The notes under the pieces are model-generated. The model did not search any database, was not told the DNA's origin, and was given only the letters and a program-made list of their open reading frames with translations. 64,000 nucleotides of DNA from positions 62,001 through 126,000 of the forward strand of contig CAWFLD010000017.1 of assembly GCA_963816555.1 (NCBI GenBank), written 5' to 3'. Source of the DNA: Lutibaculum sp963816555. GTDB lineage: Bacteria > Pseudomonadota > Alphaproteobacteria > Rhizobiales > Tepidamorphaceae. The translations under genes were made by a program, and so were the position numbers. Below, piece by piece: positions 55,786 to 64,000 of this stretch; position 1 is the first letter of the stretch, and each line of letters begins with the position of its first letter.

Positions 55786-56572
55786 CACCGCCTCGAGCGT
55801 TGCCCGGCCGATAGGCGCGCGGCGGAGCGCCGAGCAGCCGACGGAACATCGCGGAGAACGCGGCCGGGTTGTCGTAGCCGAGGTCGAGCGCGATCGTGGT
55901 CACGGCCTCGCCGGCCGCCAGCCGCGGCAGCGCCGCCATCAGGCAGGCCTGCTGCCGCCAGGTGACGAAGCTCAGCCCCGTCTGGGCCCGGAAGAGCCGC
56001 GTGAAGCTGCGCCGCGACAGGCCGAGTGCCTCGCTCCACCGGCCGATCGTGACGTGCGGATCGGGATCGAGGACGAAGCCGCGGCAGAGGTCCGCAAGCC
56101 CGGTGTGGGCGGGCATCGGCAAACTCAGCGGCAGGGCCGGCAGCCGCCGGATCTCCAGCATGGCAAGCGACATGACCGCCCCCTCCCGTCCCTGAAGGTC
56201 GTAGAGGCGCGGCAGCGCGATCGCCTCGGCGAGAAGCGTCCGCATCAGCGTGGTCATCTCGACCACCTGGCACGTCGCCGGCATGCCTTCGCTGGCCGCG
56301 GCCTCGACATAGAGGCTGCGCATGGTGACCGCACCGATCATGCGCACCTCGTGCGCCACGCTCGGCGGGATCCACATGCCCCGCTGCGGCGGCATCATCC
56401 ACGTGCCCTGCGGGGTCGTGGCCATGACGACGCCGCTTGCGCCGTAGAGAAGCTGGCCGCGGCGGTGGCTGTGGCGCGGGATCGTGAAACCGTCGGGATA
56501 ATCGCTCTCGAGCACGACCACATCGCGCGGCACGTCCTCGGGAACGGTTGGCGTGTAGGGATCGCTCGGCAT
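55745..56572 (-). CDS. AraC family transcriptional regulator
   Basis: 275 residues. N-terminal cupin-like sensor (YPDGFTIPRHSHRRGQLLYGASGVVMATT, WIPPSVAHEVRMI) and a C-terminal double helix-turn-helix (TIGRWSEALGLSRRSFTRLFRAQTGLSFVTWRQQ, then AVTTIALDLGYDNPAAFSAMFRRLLGAPP). A GTG three codons upstream is another start. Between the amidase cluster and a divergent MFS gene (about 105 nt), it probably controls the transporter gene; control of the TRAP/amidase unit is possible. Confidence 0.92.
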   Translation of the reverse strand: MPSDPYTPTVPEDVPRDVVVLESDYPDGFTIPRHSHRRGQLLYGASGVVMATTPQGTWMMPPQRGMWIPPSVAHEVRMIGAVTMRSLYVEAAASEGMPATCQVVEMTTLMRTLLAEAIALPRLYDLQGREGAVMSLAMLEIRRLPALPLSLPMPAHTGLADLCRGFVLDPDPHVTIGRWSEALGLSRRSFTRLFRAQTGLSFVTWRQQACLMAALPRLAAGEAVTTIALDLGYDNPAAFSAMFRRLLGAPPRAYRPGNARGGAMSAGRACGGGSR

Positions 56573-56677
56573 CTGGCCCACTCGCGTAAGTCACTGACCC
56601 TATCCGAGTGGCGGGCCGCACACCAAGGCGTATGTCTGGTCGCGGACCAGCACGCTAACGGGGGACGACGCATAGCC

Positions 56678-57922
56678 ATGACGCAGGCCGCTGCCGGCAC
56701 GAGGAGGCGCCACGAGACGACCTATGCCGTTCTGGGCGCGGCCAGTCTCTGCCACCTGCTCAACGACACGATGCAGTCGCTGGTGATCGCGGCCTATCCC
56801 ATCTTCAAGGCGGGCTTCGACCTGAGCTTCTCGCAGCTCGGGCTTCTCACCCTCACCTACCAGCTGACGGCGTCGATCCTGCAGCCTTTCGTCGGCATCT
56901 ACACGGACCGGCACCCGATGCCGTACTCGCTGCCGGTCGGCATGACGTCCTCGATGGCGGGCATCGTCGTGCTGGCGTTTGCGCCGAGCTACGCCGCGCT
57001 CCTGGCGGGGTCGGCGCTGCTCGGGATCGGCTCATCGATCTTCCACCCCGAATCGTCGCGGCTGGCGCGTCTCGCCTCTGGCGGGGCCTACGGGCTCGCG
57101 CAGTCGATCTTCCAGGTCGGCGGAAATGCGGGCTCGGCGCTCGGGCCCCTGTTCGTCGCGTTCTTCGTCCTGCCGCGCGGACAGGAGAGCATGGCGTGGT
57201 TCGCGCTCGCCGCGCTTGCCGGCATCGCCATCCTGGCGATGCTCGGCCGCTGGTATCGCCGCCACCTGGCGCTGCGGCCTGTCCCGAAGGTCGCTGCACC
57301 CAGGGCGCCGCTGCCGGGCCCTGCGAGGCGCCGCATCGGCACGGCGCTCGCCATCCTGTTCGCCCTGATGCTGTCGAAGTGGTTCTATCTCGCGAGCTTC
57401 ACCAGCTACTACGTCTTCTATCTCATGAAGCGCTTCGCGCTCGCCGAGGAGAACGCCCAACTCTGCCTCTTCGTGCTGCTGGCCGCCGCGGCTGCCGGCA
57501 TCCTGCTCGGCGGCCCGGTCGGCGACCGGATCGGACGCAAGGCGCTGATCTGGGTCTCCATCGCCGGCGTCCTGCCGTTCTCGCTCGCGCTGCCCTATGT
57601 CGGGCTGACGGCGACCGTGTTCCTGACGCTGATCATCGGCTTCGTCATCTCGTCGGCCTTCTCGGCCATCGTCGTCTACGCGCAGGAGCTGATGCCCGGC
57701 CGCGTGGGGATGGTGTCGGGGCTGTTCTTCGGTCTGGCCTTCGGGCTCGGCGGCCTCGGCGCAGCGCTGCTCGGCGTTCTGGCCGACGAGATCGGCATCG
57801 TCGCGGTCTACAGGATCTGCGCCTTCCTGCCGGCGATCGGCTTCCTCGCGGCGTTCCTGCCGGACGTCGAGGAGAGCCCCGCCCCCGAGCCCCTGCTGCA
57901 GGAGGCGAACGCCACGGAGTAA
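56678..57922 (+). CDS. MFS transporter, fosmidomycin-resistance (Fsr) type
   Basis: 414-residue twelve-helix efflux protein. Family marks are TYAVLGAASLCHLLNDTMQSLVIAAYPIF in helix 1, GIGSSIFHPESSRLARLAS, and GLAQSIFQVGGNAGSALGPL. The second half has FYLMKRFALAEENAQLCLFVLLAAAAAGILLGGP and FFGLAFGLGGLGAALLGVLAD. The divergent AraC neighbour suggests inducer-dependent expression. Substrate cannot be assigned. Confidence 0.93.
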   Translation: MTQAAAGTRRRHETTYAVLGAASLCHLLNDTMQSLVIAAYPIFKAGFDLSFSQLGLLTLTYQLTASILQPFVGIYTDRHPMPYSLPVGMTSSMAGIVVLAFAPSYAALLAGSALLGIGSSIFHPESSRLARLASGGAYGLAQSIFQVGGNAGSALGPLFVAFFVLPRGQESMAWFALAALAGIAILAMLGRWYRRHLALRPVPKVAAPRAPLPGPARRRIGTALAILFALMLSKWFYLASFTSYYVFYLMKRFALAEENAQLCLFVLLAAAAAGILLGGPVGDRIGRKALIWVSIAGVLPFSLALPYVGLTATVFLTLIIGFVISSAFSAIVVYAQELMPGRVGMVSGLFFGLAFGLGGLGAALLGVLADEIGIVAVYRICAFLPAIGFLAAFLPDVEESPAPEPLLQEANATE

Positions 57923-57984
57923 GCGGGCGGCGGCGCGGGGTCACCCCCGACGCCGTCTCCGTCTGCCCGCCAGTGCGAGGGGCG

Positions 57985-60158
57985 TCAGCCGCGCGCCTTG
58001 GCTTCCCTGCGGCGGGCGTGCAGGACCGGCTCGGTGTAGCCGTTCGGCTGGACGCGCCCCTTGAACACGAGGTCGCAGGCCGCCTGGAAGGCGATCGAGC
58101 CGTCGTAGTCCGCCGCCATCGGCCGGTAGTTCGGGTCGCCCTCGTTCTGCCCGTCCACCACCTTCGCCATGCGCTCGCATCGTCTCCGCCACCTGCTCCT
58201 CGGTGACGATGCCGTGGTGCAGCCAGTTCGCGATGTGCTGGCTCGAGATCCGCAGCGTCGCGCGGTCCTCCATCAGGCCGACGTCGTTGATGTCGGGCAC
58301 CTTGGAGCAGCCGACGCCCTGGTCGATCCAGCGCACGACGTAGCCGAGAATCCCCTGCGCGTTGTTGTCGAGCTCCTTCTGGATGTCCTCCGGCGTCCAG
58401 TTCGGCCGCTCCGCCACGGGGATCGACAGGATGTCGCCGAGCCTCGCCCGGCCGCGGCTCTTCAGCTCCGCCTGGCGGGCGTGCACGTCGACCTTGTGGT
58501 AGTGCAGCGCGTGCAGCGTGGCGGCCGTCGGCGACGGCACCCAGGCCGTATTCGCGCCGGCCCTCGGGTGCCCGATCTTCTGCTCCAGCATGTCGGCCAT
58601 GCGGTCCGGCATCGCCCACATGCCCTTGCCGATCTGCGCGTGACCCGGCAGCCCCGCCTCGAGCCCGATGTCGACGTTCCAGTCCTCGTAGGCCTGGATC
58701 CAGGTCGAGGCCTTCATGTCGCCCTTGCGGATCATCGGGCCGAGCTCCATCGAGGTGTGGATCTCGTCGCCGGTGCGGTCGAGGAAGCCCGTGTTGATGA
58801 ACACGATCCGGTCGGCGGCCTGCGCGGATGCACTCCTTGAGGTTCACCGTCGTGCGGCGCTCCTCGTCCATGATGCCCATCTTCAGCGTCGCGGGCTTCA
58901 TGCCGAGCACCGCCTCGATGCGGCCGAAGAGCTCGGCCTCGTAGGCGACCTCCTCCGGCCCGTGCATCTTCGGCTTCACGATGTAGACGGAGCCGGCGCG
59001 GCTGTTGCCGTTGCGCCCGTTCGGGCCGATGTCGTGCAGCGCGACCGCCGACGTCACCATGCCGTCGAGCAGCTCCTCCGGGATCTCGTTGCCCTCGCCG
59101 TCGAGCACGGCGTCGATCGTCATCAGCGGCCCGACATTGCGGATCAGCATCAGGCTGCGTCCCGGCAGCGCGAAGGAGGCTCCGTCCGGCCCCACGTATT
59201 CGCGGTCGGGGTGCAGCGTCCGCTCGATCGTCTCGCCGCCCTTCGGGAAGCTCGCCGAGAGCGTGCCGTCCATCAGGCCGAGCCAGTTGCGGTAGGCCAT
59301 CACCTTGTCGGCCGAATCGACGGTCGCGACGGAATCCTCGCAGTCCTGGATCGTCGTCAGGGCGGCCTCCATCAGGAGGTCGGCGACGCCGGCCCGGTCG
59401 TCCTTGCCGATGAAGTGCGAGCGGTCGATCGTGATCTCGACGTGGATGTCGTGGTTGACGAGCAGGATCGCGTCCGGCGCCGCCGGATCGCCGGCATGTC
59501 CCGCGAACTGCTGCGGCGCCTTCAGGCCGGTGGCCGCGCCGCTGACGAGCTCGACGCGCAGCCTGCCCTCCTCCACCGAATAGCCGGTCGCGTCCGCGTG
59601 CGAGCCGTCGGCGAGCGGGAACGTCTCGTCGAGGAACGCCTTGGCGCGGGCGATCACCTCCTTGCCGCGCGCGGGATTGAACGACCCGCCGCGCTCGATG
59701 CCGGGTGAATCCGGGATGACGTCGGTGCCGTAGAGGGCGTCGTAGAGGCTGCCCCAGCGGGCGTTGGCGGCGTTGAGCGCGTAGCGCGCATTGGTCACCG
59801 GCACGACGAGCTGCGGCCCCGCCTGGCGCGCGATCTCGGGGTCGACGTTCCGGGTGGTGACCTGGAAATCGTCCCCCTCGTCGACGAGGTAGCCGATCTC
59901 GCGCAGGAACGCCGTGTATTCGTCGAGGTCGATGCCGGAGCTGCGGTGCGCGCGGCACCACTCGTCGATCTTCGCCTGGAGCTCGTCGCGCCGCTTCACC
60001 AGCGCCCGGTTCCGGGGCGCGAAGTCGCGCACGATGTCTCCGAAACCGTCCCAGAAGGCAGCCGCCTCCACCCCGGTGCCGGGAAGCACCTCCCCGTTGA
60101 CGAAGTCATAAAGGTCCTTCGCAACGCGCAGCCCGGCAACTTCGACGCGATCCGTCAT
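57985..60158 (-). CDS. glcB: malate synthase G (two frameshifts near 58177 and 58820)
   Basis: Glyoxylate + acetyl-CoA to malate; 723 residues after reconstruction, exactly the GlcB length. N-terminus MTDRVEVAGLRVAKDLYDFVNGEVLPGTG; NHDIHVEITIDRSHFIG; IQDCEDSVATVDSADKVMAYRNWLGLMDG; the active-site region RTGDEIHTSMELGPM; and EDRATLRISSQHIANWLHHGI. Apparent extra bases near 58820 (CIRA continues as ADRIVFINTGFLDRTG) and at 58177 (VAETM continues as ERMAKVVDGQN) split it in three frames. GGGAGAGAG precedes the ATG. No isocitrate lyase is in the window. The left flank repeats GACTAG twice, 36 nt apart (60235 and 60271), a possible operator. Confidence 0.94.
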
Positions 60159-60317
60159 AGGCACTCTCTCCCTGCCCCGACATTGTCGGTTCCCCCGGGC
60201 GGATTCCACCCGGAGCTTGTTGTTTTCATTGCGAGACTAGTGGGAGGGAAAGGTCGGCGCCAGCCATATCGACTAGCGAAAAAGTCGTACGCGCGGGCGT
60301 TTACTGGAGGAACGCCT

Positions 60318-60345
60318 GCGGGGCGCGCGAAGGACCGCGCCCCGC
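60318..60345 (-). terminator. hairpin after the BMP operon
   Basis: A perfect 10-bp GC stem (gcggggcgcg / cgcgccccgc) with an 8-nt loop lies 11 nt past the binding-protein stop. The T-run expected of an intrinsic terminator is missing in the direction of transcription, so it may be only a stabilising structure. Confidence 0.4.
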
Positions 60346-60356
60346 CCGCATGCGCG

Positions 60357-61439
60357 TTACTGCGGCAGCTTGTCGTCGATCCCCTGGACGTACCAGTTCA
60401 TCGACAGGAGCTTGTCGTCGGGGATGACCTCGCCCTCCTTGACGACGAGCTCGCCCGCCTGGTTCTTGATCGGCCCGGCGAAGGGGTGCAGCTCGCCCGA
60501 CGCGATCTTCGCCTCGGTGTCCTCGGCCATCTTCTTCACGTCGTCCGGCATGTTCGTGTAGGGCGCCATCTTGACCATGTGCTCGCCGAGGCCGCCCCAC
60601 GTGTCCTTCGACTCCCAGGTGCCGTCCATCACCTTCTGGATGCGGTCCTCGTAGTACTCCGACCAGTCGTCGACGATCGCGGTGAGCTGGGCGTTCGGGC
60701 CGAACTCGATCATGTCGGATGACTGGCCGAAGGCGTGGATGCCGCGCTGCTCGGCGACCTGCATGGCGGCCGGCGAGTCGGTGTGCTGCACCAGGATGTC
60801 GGCGCCCTGGTCGATCAGCGCCTTCGCCGCGTCGGCCTCCTTGCCCGGGTCGAACCACGAGTTGACCCAGATGATCTTGATCTTGATGTCCGGGTTCACC
60901 GTCTGCGCGCCCAGCATGAACGAGTTGATGCCGCGGACGACCTCGGGAATCGGGAAGGAGACGATGTAGCCGATCGTGTTCGACTTCGTCATCTTGCCGG
61001 CGATCTTACCGAGGATGTAGCGGCCCTGGTAGAAGCGCGCGGAGTAGGTCGCGAGGTTGTCGAGGCGCTTGTAGCCCGTGGCGTGCTCGAACTTCACGTC
61101 GGGAAAGCGCTGCGCGACCTTCACCATCGCGTTCATGAAGCCGAACGACGTGCCGAAGACGATGTCGTTGCCGTCGGCGGCGAGCTGCCGGAAGACGCGC
61201 TCGGCGTCCGGCCCCTCGGAGACGTTCTCGACATAGGTCGTCTTGACCTTGTCGCCGAACGCCTTCTCGACGGCGAGGCGCCCCTGGTCGTGCTGGTAGG
61301 AATAGCCGAAGTCGCCGACCGGGCCGACATAGACCCAGGCCGCCTTCAGCGGTTCGTCCTGGCCGTCGGTCTTGTCCTGCGCCTGCGCGGCGGACAGGCC
61401 GAGGGCCAGCGCCGCGGCGGCGATGAGCAGTCTCTTCAT
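60357..61439 (-). CDS. BMP family ABC transporter substrate-binding protein
   Basis: 360-residue periplasmic protein of the BmpA/PnrA (Med) family that binds nucleosides or purines in other bacteria. The signal peptide is MKRLLIAAAALALGLSAAQA. KAAWVYVGPVGDFGYSYQHDQGR is the canonical ligand-site start, followed by DIVFGTSFGFMNAMVKVAQRFPDVKFEHATGY and GYIVSFPIPEVVRGINSFMLGAQ. It closes the operon begun by the ATPase to the right. Confidence 0.94.
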   Translation of the reverse strand: MKRLLIAAAALALGLSAAQAQDKTDGQDEPLKAAWVYVGPVGDFGYSYQHDQGRLAVEKAFGDKVKTTYVENVSEGPDAERVFRQLAADGNDIVFGTSFGFMNAMVKVAQRFPDVKFEHATGYKRLDNLATYSARFYQGRYILGKIAGKMTKSNTIGYIVSFPIPEVVRGINSFMLGAQTVNPDIKIKIIWVNSWFDPGKEADAAKALIDQGADILVQHTDSPAAMQVAEQRGIHAFGQSSDMIEFGPNAQLTAIVDDWSEYYEDRIQKVMDGTWESKDTWGGLGEHMVKMAPYTNMPDDVKKMAEDTEAKIASGELHPFAGPIKNQAGELVVKEGEVIPDDKLLSMNWYVQGIDDKLPQ

Positions 61440-61532
61440 GCGAATTGCTCCCCTTGTGGATTGCGTTGCCGTCTCGTCGTGCCGCCTCCGGCGGCCTCCC
61501 TTCCCGCGATCTTCGAGGCCGTTGTCGGCTCC

Positions 61533-62450
61533 TCAGCGCTCCGGCACGAATGCCTTGCCGAGGCTCAGCGGCGTGTGCCGCAATGCCAGCCTTCTCCCGC
61601 GGGAGATTATCACCAGCGCCACGATGGTCGCCAAGTAAGGCAGCGAGGCCATGAGCTGCGAGGGCAGGCCGACGCCTGCGCCCTGCGCGTGGAACTGGAG
61701 GATCGAGATCGCGCCGAACAGGTAGGCGCCGGCGAGCGCCCGCCACGGCATCCACGTGGAGAAGACGACGAGGGCGAGCGCGATCCAGCCGCGGCCCGCC
61801 GTCATGTCCTCGATCCACAAGGGGGTGTAGGCGAGCGAGAGATAGGCGCCGCCGAGGCCCGCGCAGGCGCCGCCGAAGATGACGGCGAGATAGCGGATGC
61901 GCGCCACGCCGAGGCCCAGCGCGTGGGCGGAGACGTGGTTGTCGCCGACGGCGCGCAGCTTGAGCCCGGCGCGCGAGCGGTTGAGGAACCACCAGACGCC
62001 GGCCGTCAGCGCGATCGACAGGTAGACGAGCGCGTCCTGGCCGAACAGGACGGGGCCGACGAAGGGAATGTCGCTCAGGCCCGGCACGTGGAGCTGCGGC
62101 AGCGGCTGCCGGCTGATGCCGACATAGCCGTCGCCGATGACGCCGCTGATGCCGAGGCCGAACAGGGTGAGCGCGAGGCCCGTCGCCACCTGGTTGGTCG
62201 CGAGCGTGATCGTCAGGAAGGCGAAGATGACCGACAGGAGCGCCCCGGCCGCAGCCCCCGCGATGACGCCGGCCGTCGCGCTGTCGGTGCCGACGGCCGC
62301 CGCGAAGGCCGTCACGGCGCCGACCGCCATCATGCCCTCGACGCCGAGGTTGAGGACGCCCGAGCGCTCCGCCACGAGCTCGCCGATCGCGGCGAGCAGG
62401 AGCGGCGTCGCCGCCGTGATCACGGTGAGGAGGACCGCCTCAACCCACAT
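61533..62450 (-). CDS. ABC transporter permease, NupQ-like
   Basis: 305-residue permease of the branched-chain/BMP group. Helices include AVLLTVITAATPLLLAAIGELVAERSGVLNLGVEGMMAVGAVTA and VIFGGACAGLGGAYLSLAYT; the L-G-x-E-G-M motif is standard. It overlaps the previous permease gene by 11 nt and is followed after about 93 nt by the binding-protein gene. Confidence 0.94.
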   Translation of the reverse strand: MWVEAVLLTVITAATPLLLAAIGELVAERSGVLNLGVEGMMAVGAVTAFAAAVGTDSATAGVIAGAAAGALLSVIFAFLTITLATNQVATGLALTLFGLGISGVIGDGYVGISRQPLPQLHVPGLSDIPFVGPVLFGQDALVYLSIALTAGVWWFLNRSRAGLKLRAVGDNHVSAHALGLGVARIRYLAVIFGGACAGLGGAYLSLAYTPLWIEDMTAGRGWIALALVVFSTWMPWRALAGAYLFGAISILQFHAQGAGVGLPSQLMASLPYLATIVALVIISRGRRLALRHTPLSLGKAFVPER

Positions 62451-63531
62451 GGCGCGCCTCCTCCCGGCGCGCGCTGCCGCGCAACCTGATGCGGTAGAGG
62501 ATCAGCGTGTCGCAGGCGAGCAGGAAGAACAGGAGGATGCCCTGGAAGACCTGCGCGACGTCGAGCGGCAGGCCGAGGCGGAGCTGCGCCACCTCGCCGC
62601 CGAGATAGGAGGCGGACAGGACGATGCCGGCGACCAGGATGCCCACCGGATTGAGCCGCCCCAGGAACGCGACGATGATCGCGGTGAAGCCGTAGCCGGG
62701 CGAGATCTCCGGCAGGAGCTGCTGCAGGGTGCCGGAGACTTCCGCGATGCCGGCGAGGCCCGCCAGCGCGCCGCTCGTCAGGAAGACGAAGAGGACGGTG
62801 CCCCGCTCGCTGAAGCCGGCGAAGCGCGCGGCCTTCGGCGCGGCGCCGGCGACGCGGATCGAGAAGCCGCGCAGCGTCGCCGGCAGGCCGATCGCCGCGA
62901 CGACGACGGCGACGAGCGCGAACAGCACCCCGGCGTGCAGGCGCCCGTCCGAGGTCAGCACCGGCAGCGTCGCCCCGGCGCCGAACAGCGCCGACTGCGG
63001 GAAGTTGAAGCCCATCGGGTCGCGCCACGGCCCGCGCACGAGATAGTCGAGGAGGTAGAGCGCCACGTAGGTGAGCATCAGGCTCGTCAGGATCTCGTTG
63101 GCGCGGAACACGGTCTTGAGCAGCGCCGGGATCGCCGCCCAGACCATGCCGCCGATGATCCCCGCCAGCAGGATGCACGGCAGCACGAGGAACGGGCTGC
63201 CGTCGCCGATGGCCAGCGCGACGCCGCCGCCGGCCACCGCGCCGATCGTGTACTGCCCCTCGGCGCCGATGTTCCAGACATTGGCCCGGAAGCACAGCGA
63301 CAGCCCGACCCCGATCAGCACCAGCGGCGAGGCCTTCACCAGGATCTCCTGCAGCGAGTAGAGGCTGGCGAAGGGCGAGACGAAGTAGAGGTAGGTCGCC
63401 TCCAGCGGGTCGAGGCCCGCGGCTGCGAAGATCATGAGGCCCGCGAGCACGGTCAGCGCGATGGCGATGACCGGCGAGAGGATCGCCATGAGGCGCGACG
63501 GCTCGGGCCGCGCGACGACTTCAACCCGCAT
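62440..63531 (-). CDS. ABC transporter permease, NupP-like
   Basis: 363-residue permease. The N-terminal helix LMAILSPVIAIALTVLAGLMIF is followed by LVLIGVGLSLCFRANVWNIGAEGQYTIGAVAGG, ALLKTVFRANEILTSLMLTYVALYLLDYLVRGPWRDP and ITPGYGFTAIIVAFLG-like PGYGFTAIIVAFLGRLNPVG. These match nucleoside importer permeases of the NupP type. It overlaps both the ATPase gene (11 nt) and the next permease gene (11 nt). Confidence 0.94.
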   Translation of the reverse strand: MRVEVVARPEPSRLMAILSPVIAIALTVLAGLMIFAAAGLDPLEATYLYFVSPFASLYSLQEILVKASPLVLIGVGLSLCFRANVWNIGAEGQYTIGAVAGGGVALAIGDGSPFLVLPCILLAGIIGGMVWAAIPALLKTVFRANEILTSLMLTYVALYLLDYLVRGPWRDPMGFNFPQSALFGAGATLPVLTSDGRLHAGVLFALVAVVVAAIGLPATLRGFSIRVAGAAPKAARFAGFSERGTVLFVFLTSGALAGLAGIAEVSGTLQQLLPEISPGYGFTAIIVAFLGRLNPVGILVAGIVLSASYLGGEVAQLRLGLPLDVAQVFQGILLFFLLACDTLILYRIRLRGSARREEARHVG

Positions 63532-64000
63532 GCGGCGCCTCCGCCGTCTCCGCCCCGGCCATCATCAGGCCGAGCGTCTCCGTCGGGAGGTCGCGCGACG
63601 GCCGCGCCTCGGACAGCCGTCCGTGCGAGATCGCGGCGATGCGGTCGGACACCTCGTAGATCTCGTCGAGATCCTGCGAGATGACGACGACGGCGCTGCC
63701 CGAGGCGGCCAGGTCGATGATCGCCTGCCGGATCATGGTCGCGGCGCCGGCGTCGACGCCCCAGGTCGGCTGGTTGACGACGAGCACGCCCGGCGTCCGC
63801 ATCAGCTCGCGCCCGACCACGAATTTCTGCAGGTTGCCGCCCGACAGCGTGCCGGCCAGCGGATCGGGGCTGCCGGAGCGCACGTCGAAGCGCTCCATGA
63901 TCTGCCGGGCGACCCGGCGCGCCTTCGCGTTGGCGAGCCACCCGCTGCTCGCCAGCCCCTCCGTGCGGTGCAGGCTCAGCACCGCGTTCTCGCTCAGCCG
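63521..64000 (-). CDS. BMP-type ABC transporter ATP-binding protein (N-terminus beyond window)
   Basis: Only the last 159 residues are inside. They are the second ATPase domain of a two-domain sugar/nucleoside-type ATPase: signature LSGGNLQKFVVGREL, Walker B-like LVVNQPTWGVDAGAA, and ISQDLDEIYEVSDRIAAI with the usual S-Q-D in place of the switch His. The visible part begins at RLSENAVLSLH. It leads the operon. Confidence 0.93.
   Translation of the reverse strand, partial: RLSENAVLSLHRTEGLASSGWLANAKARRVARQIMERFDVRSGSPDPLAGTLSGGNLQKFVVGRELMRTPGVLVVNQPTWGVDAGAATMIRQAIIDLAASGSAVVVISQDLDEIYEVSDRIAAISHGRLSEARPSRDLPTETLGLMMAGAETAEAPHAG

Overview
The window reads as a chromosomal segment of a very GC-rich (about 70% by eye) alphaproteobacterium, most likely of the order Hyphomicrobiales. 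The main support is the gene string ispDF / dusB-ntrB-ntrC-ntrY-ntrX-trkA-D-amino-acid transaminase-hfq-hflX-mazG, a well known alphaproteobacterial arrangement. A fused IspDF, Tat-exported TRAP binding protein, OmpW porin, NMT1-type ABC systems and a BMP-type ABC system also fit. I see no prophage, insertion sequence, CRISPR array or rRNA.

Layout. 1-12.3 kb holds housekeeping and small envelope genes: ABC-F ATPase (cut by the edge), two related small secreted proteins, DinB, GST, ndk, a molybdopterin oxidoreductase, OmpW, purM-purN, lipA-ratA-like, and ispDF-cinA. 12.5-24.8 kb is the nitrogen-regulation cluster through hfq-hflX and mazG. 24.9-38.1 kb is a reductive pyrimidine catabolism locus: preT-preA (uracil to dihydrouracil), hydA (dihydropyrimidinase), a beta-ureidopropionase, a semialdehyde dehydrogenase (mmsA), a small cupin, an NMT1-type ABC importer and uracil salvage (upp). 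It carries a RutR-like TetR regulator and RutR-type operators upstream of preT and mmsA. 38.3-39.6 kb has a hexapeptide acyltransferase and a methyltransferase.

At 39,674-39,701 lies an AT-rich 28-bp sequence with the architecture of a XerCD dif site, so this looks like the replication terminus. By eye, the FtsK-orienting octamer GGGCAGGG is found six times on the + strand to its left and six times on the - strand to its right, and never the other way round. Predominant gene direction also changes here.

Right of dif come a minus-strand operon (tmk-holB-metG-tatD-MBL hydrolase), a divergent D,D-carboxypeptidase homologue that has lost two of three catalytic motifs, RlpA, tRNA-Ser(UGA), a DksA/TraR protein, an SDR, a coupled TRAP transporter-amidase-small membrane protein cluster with AraC and MFS neighbours, malate synthase G, and a BMP-type nucleoside/purine-like ABC importer cut by the right edge.

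A striking technical feature is that ten conserved genes are interrupted by small indels (twelve small frameshifts plus one 14-nt tandem repeat). In each the protein resumes perfectly in another frame. Because essential genes such as tmk are hit, I read these as sequence errors, and I annotate those genes as single reconstructed CDSs.
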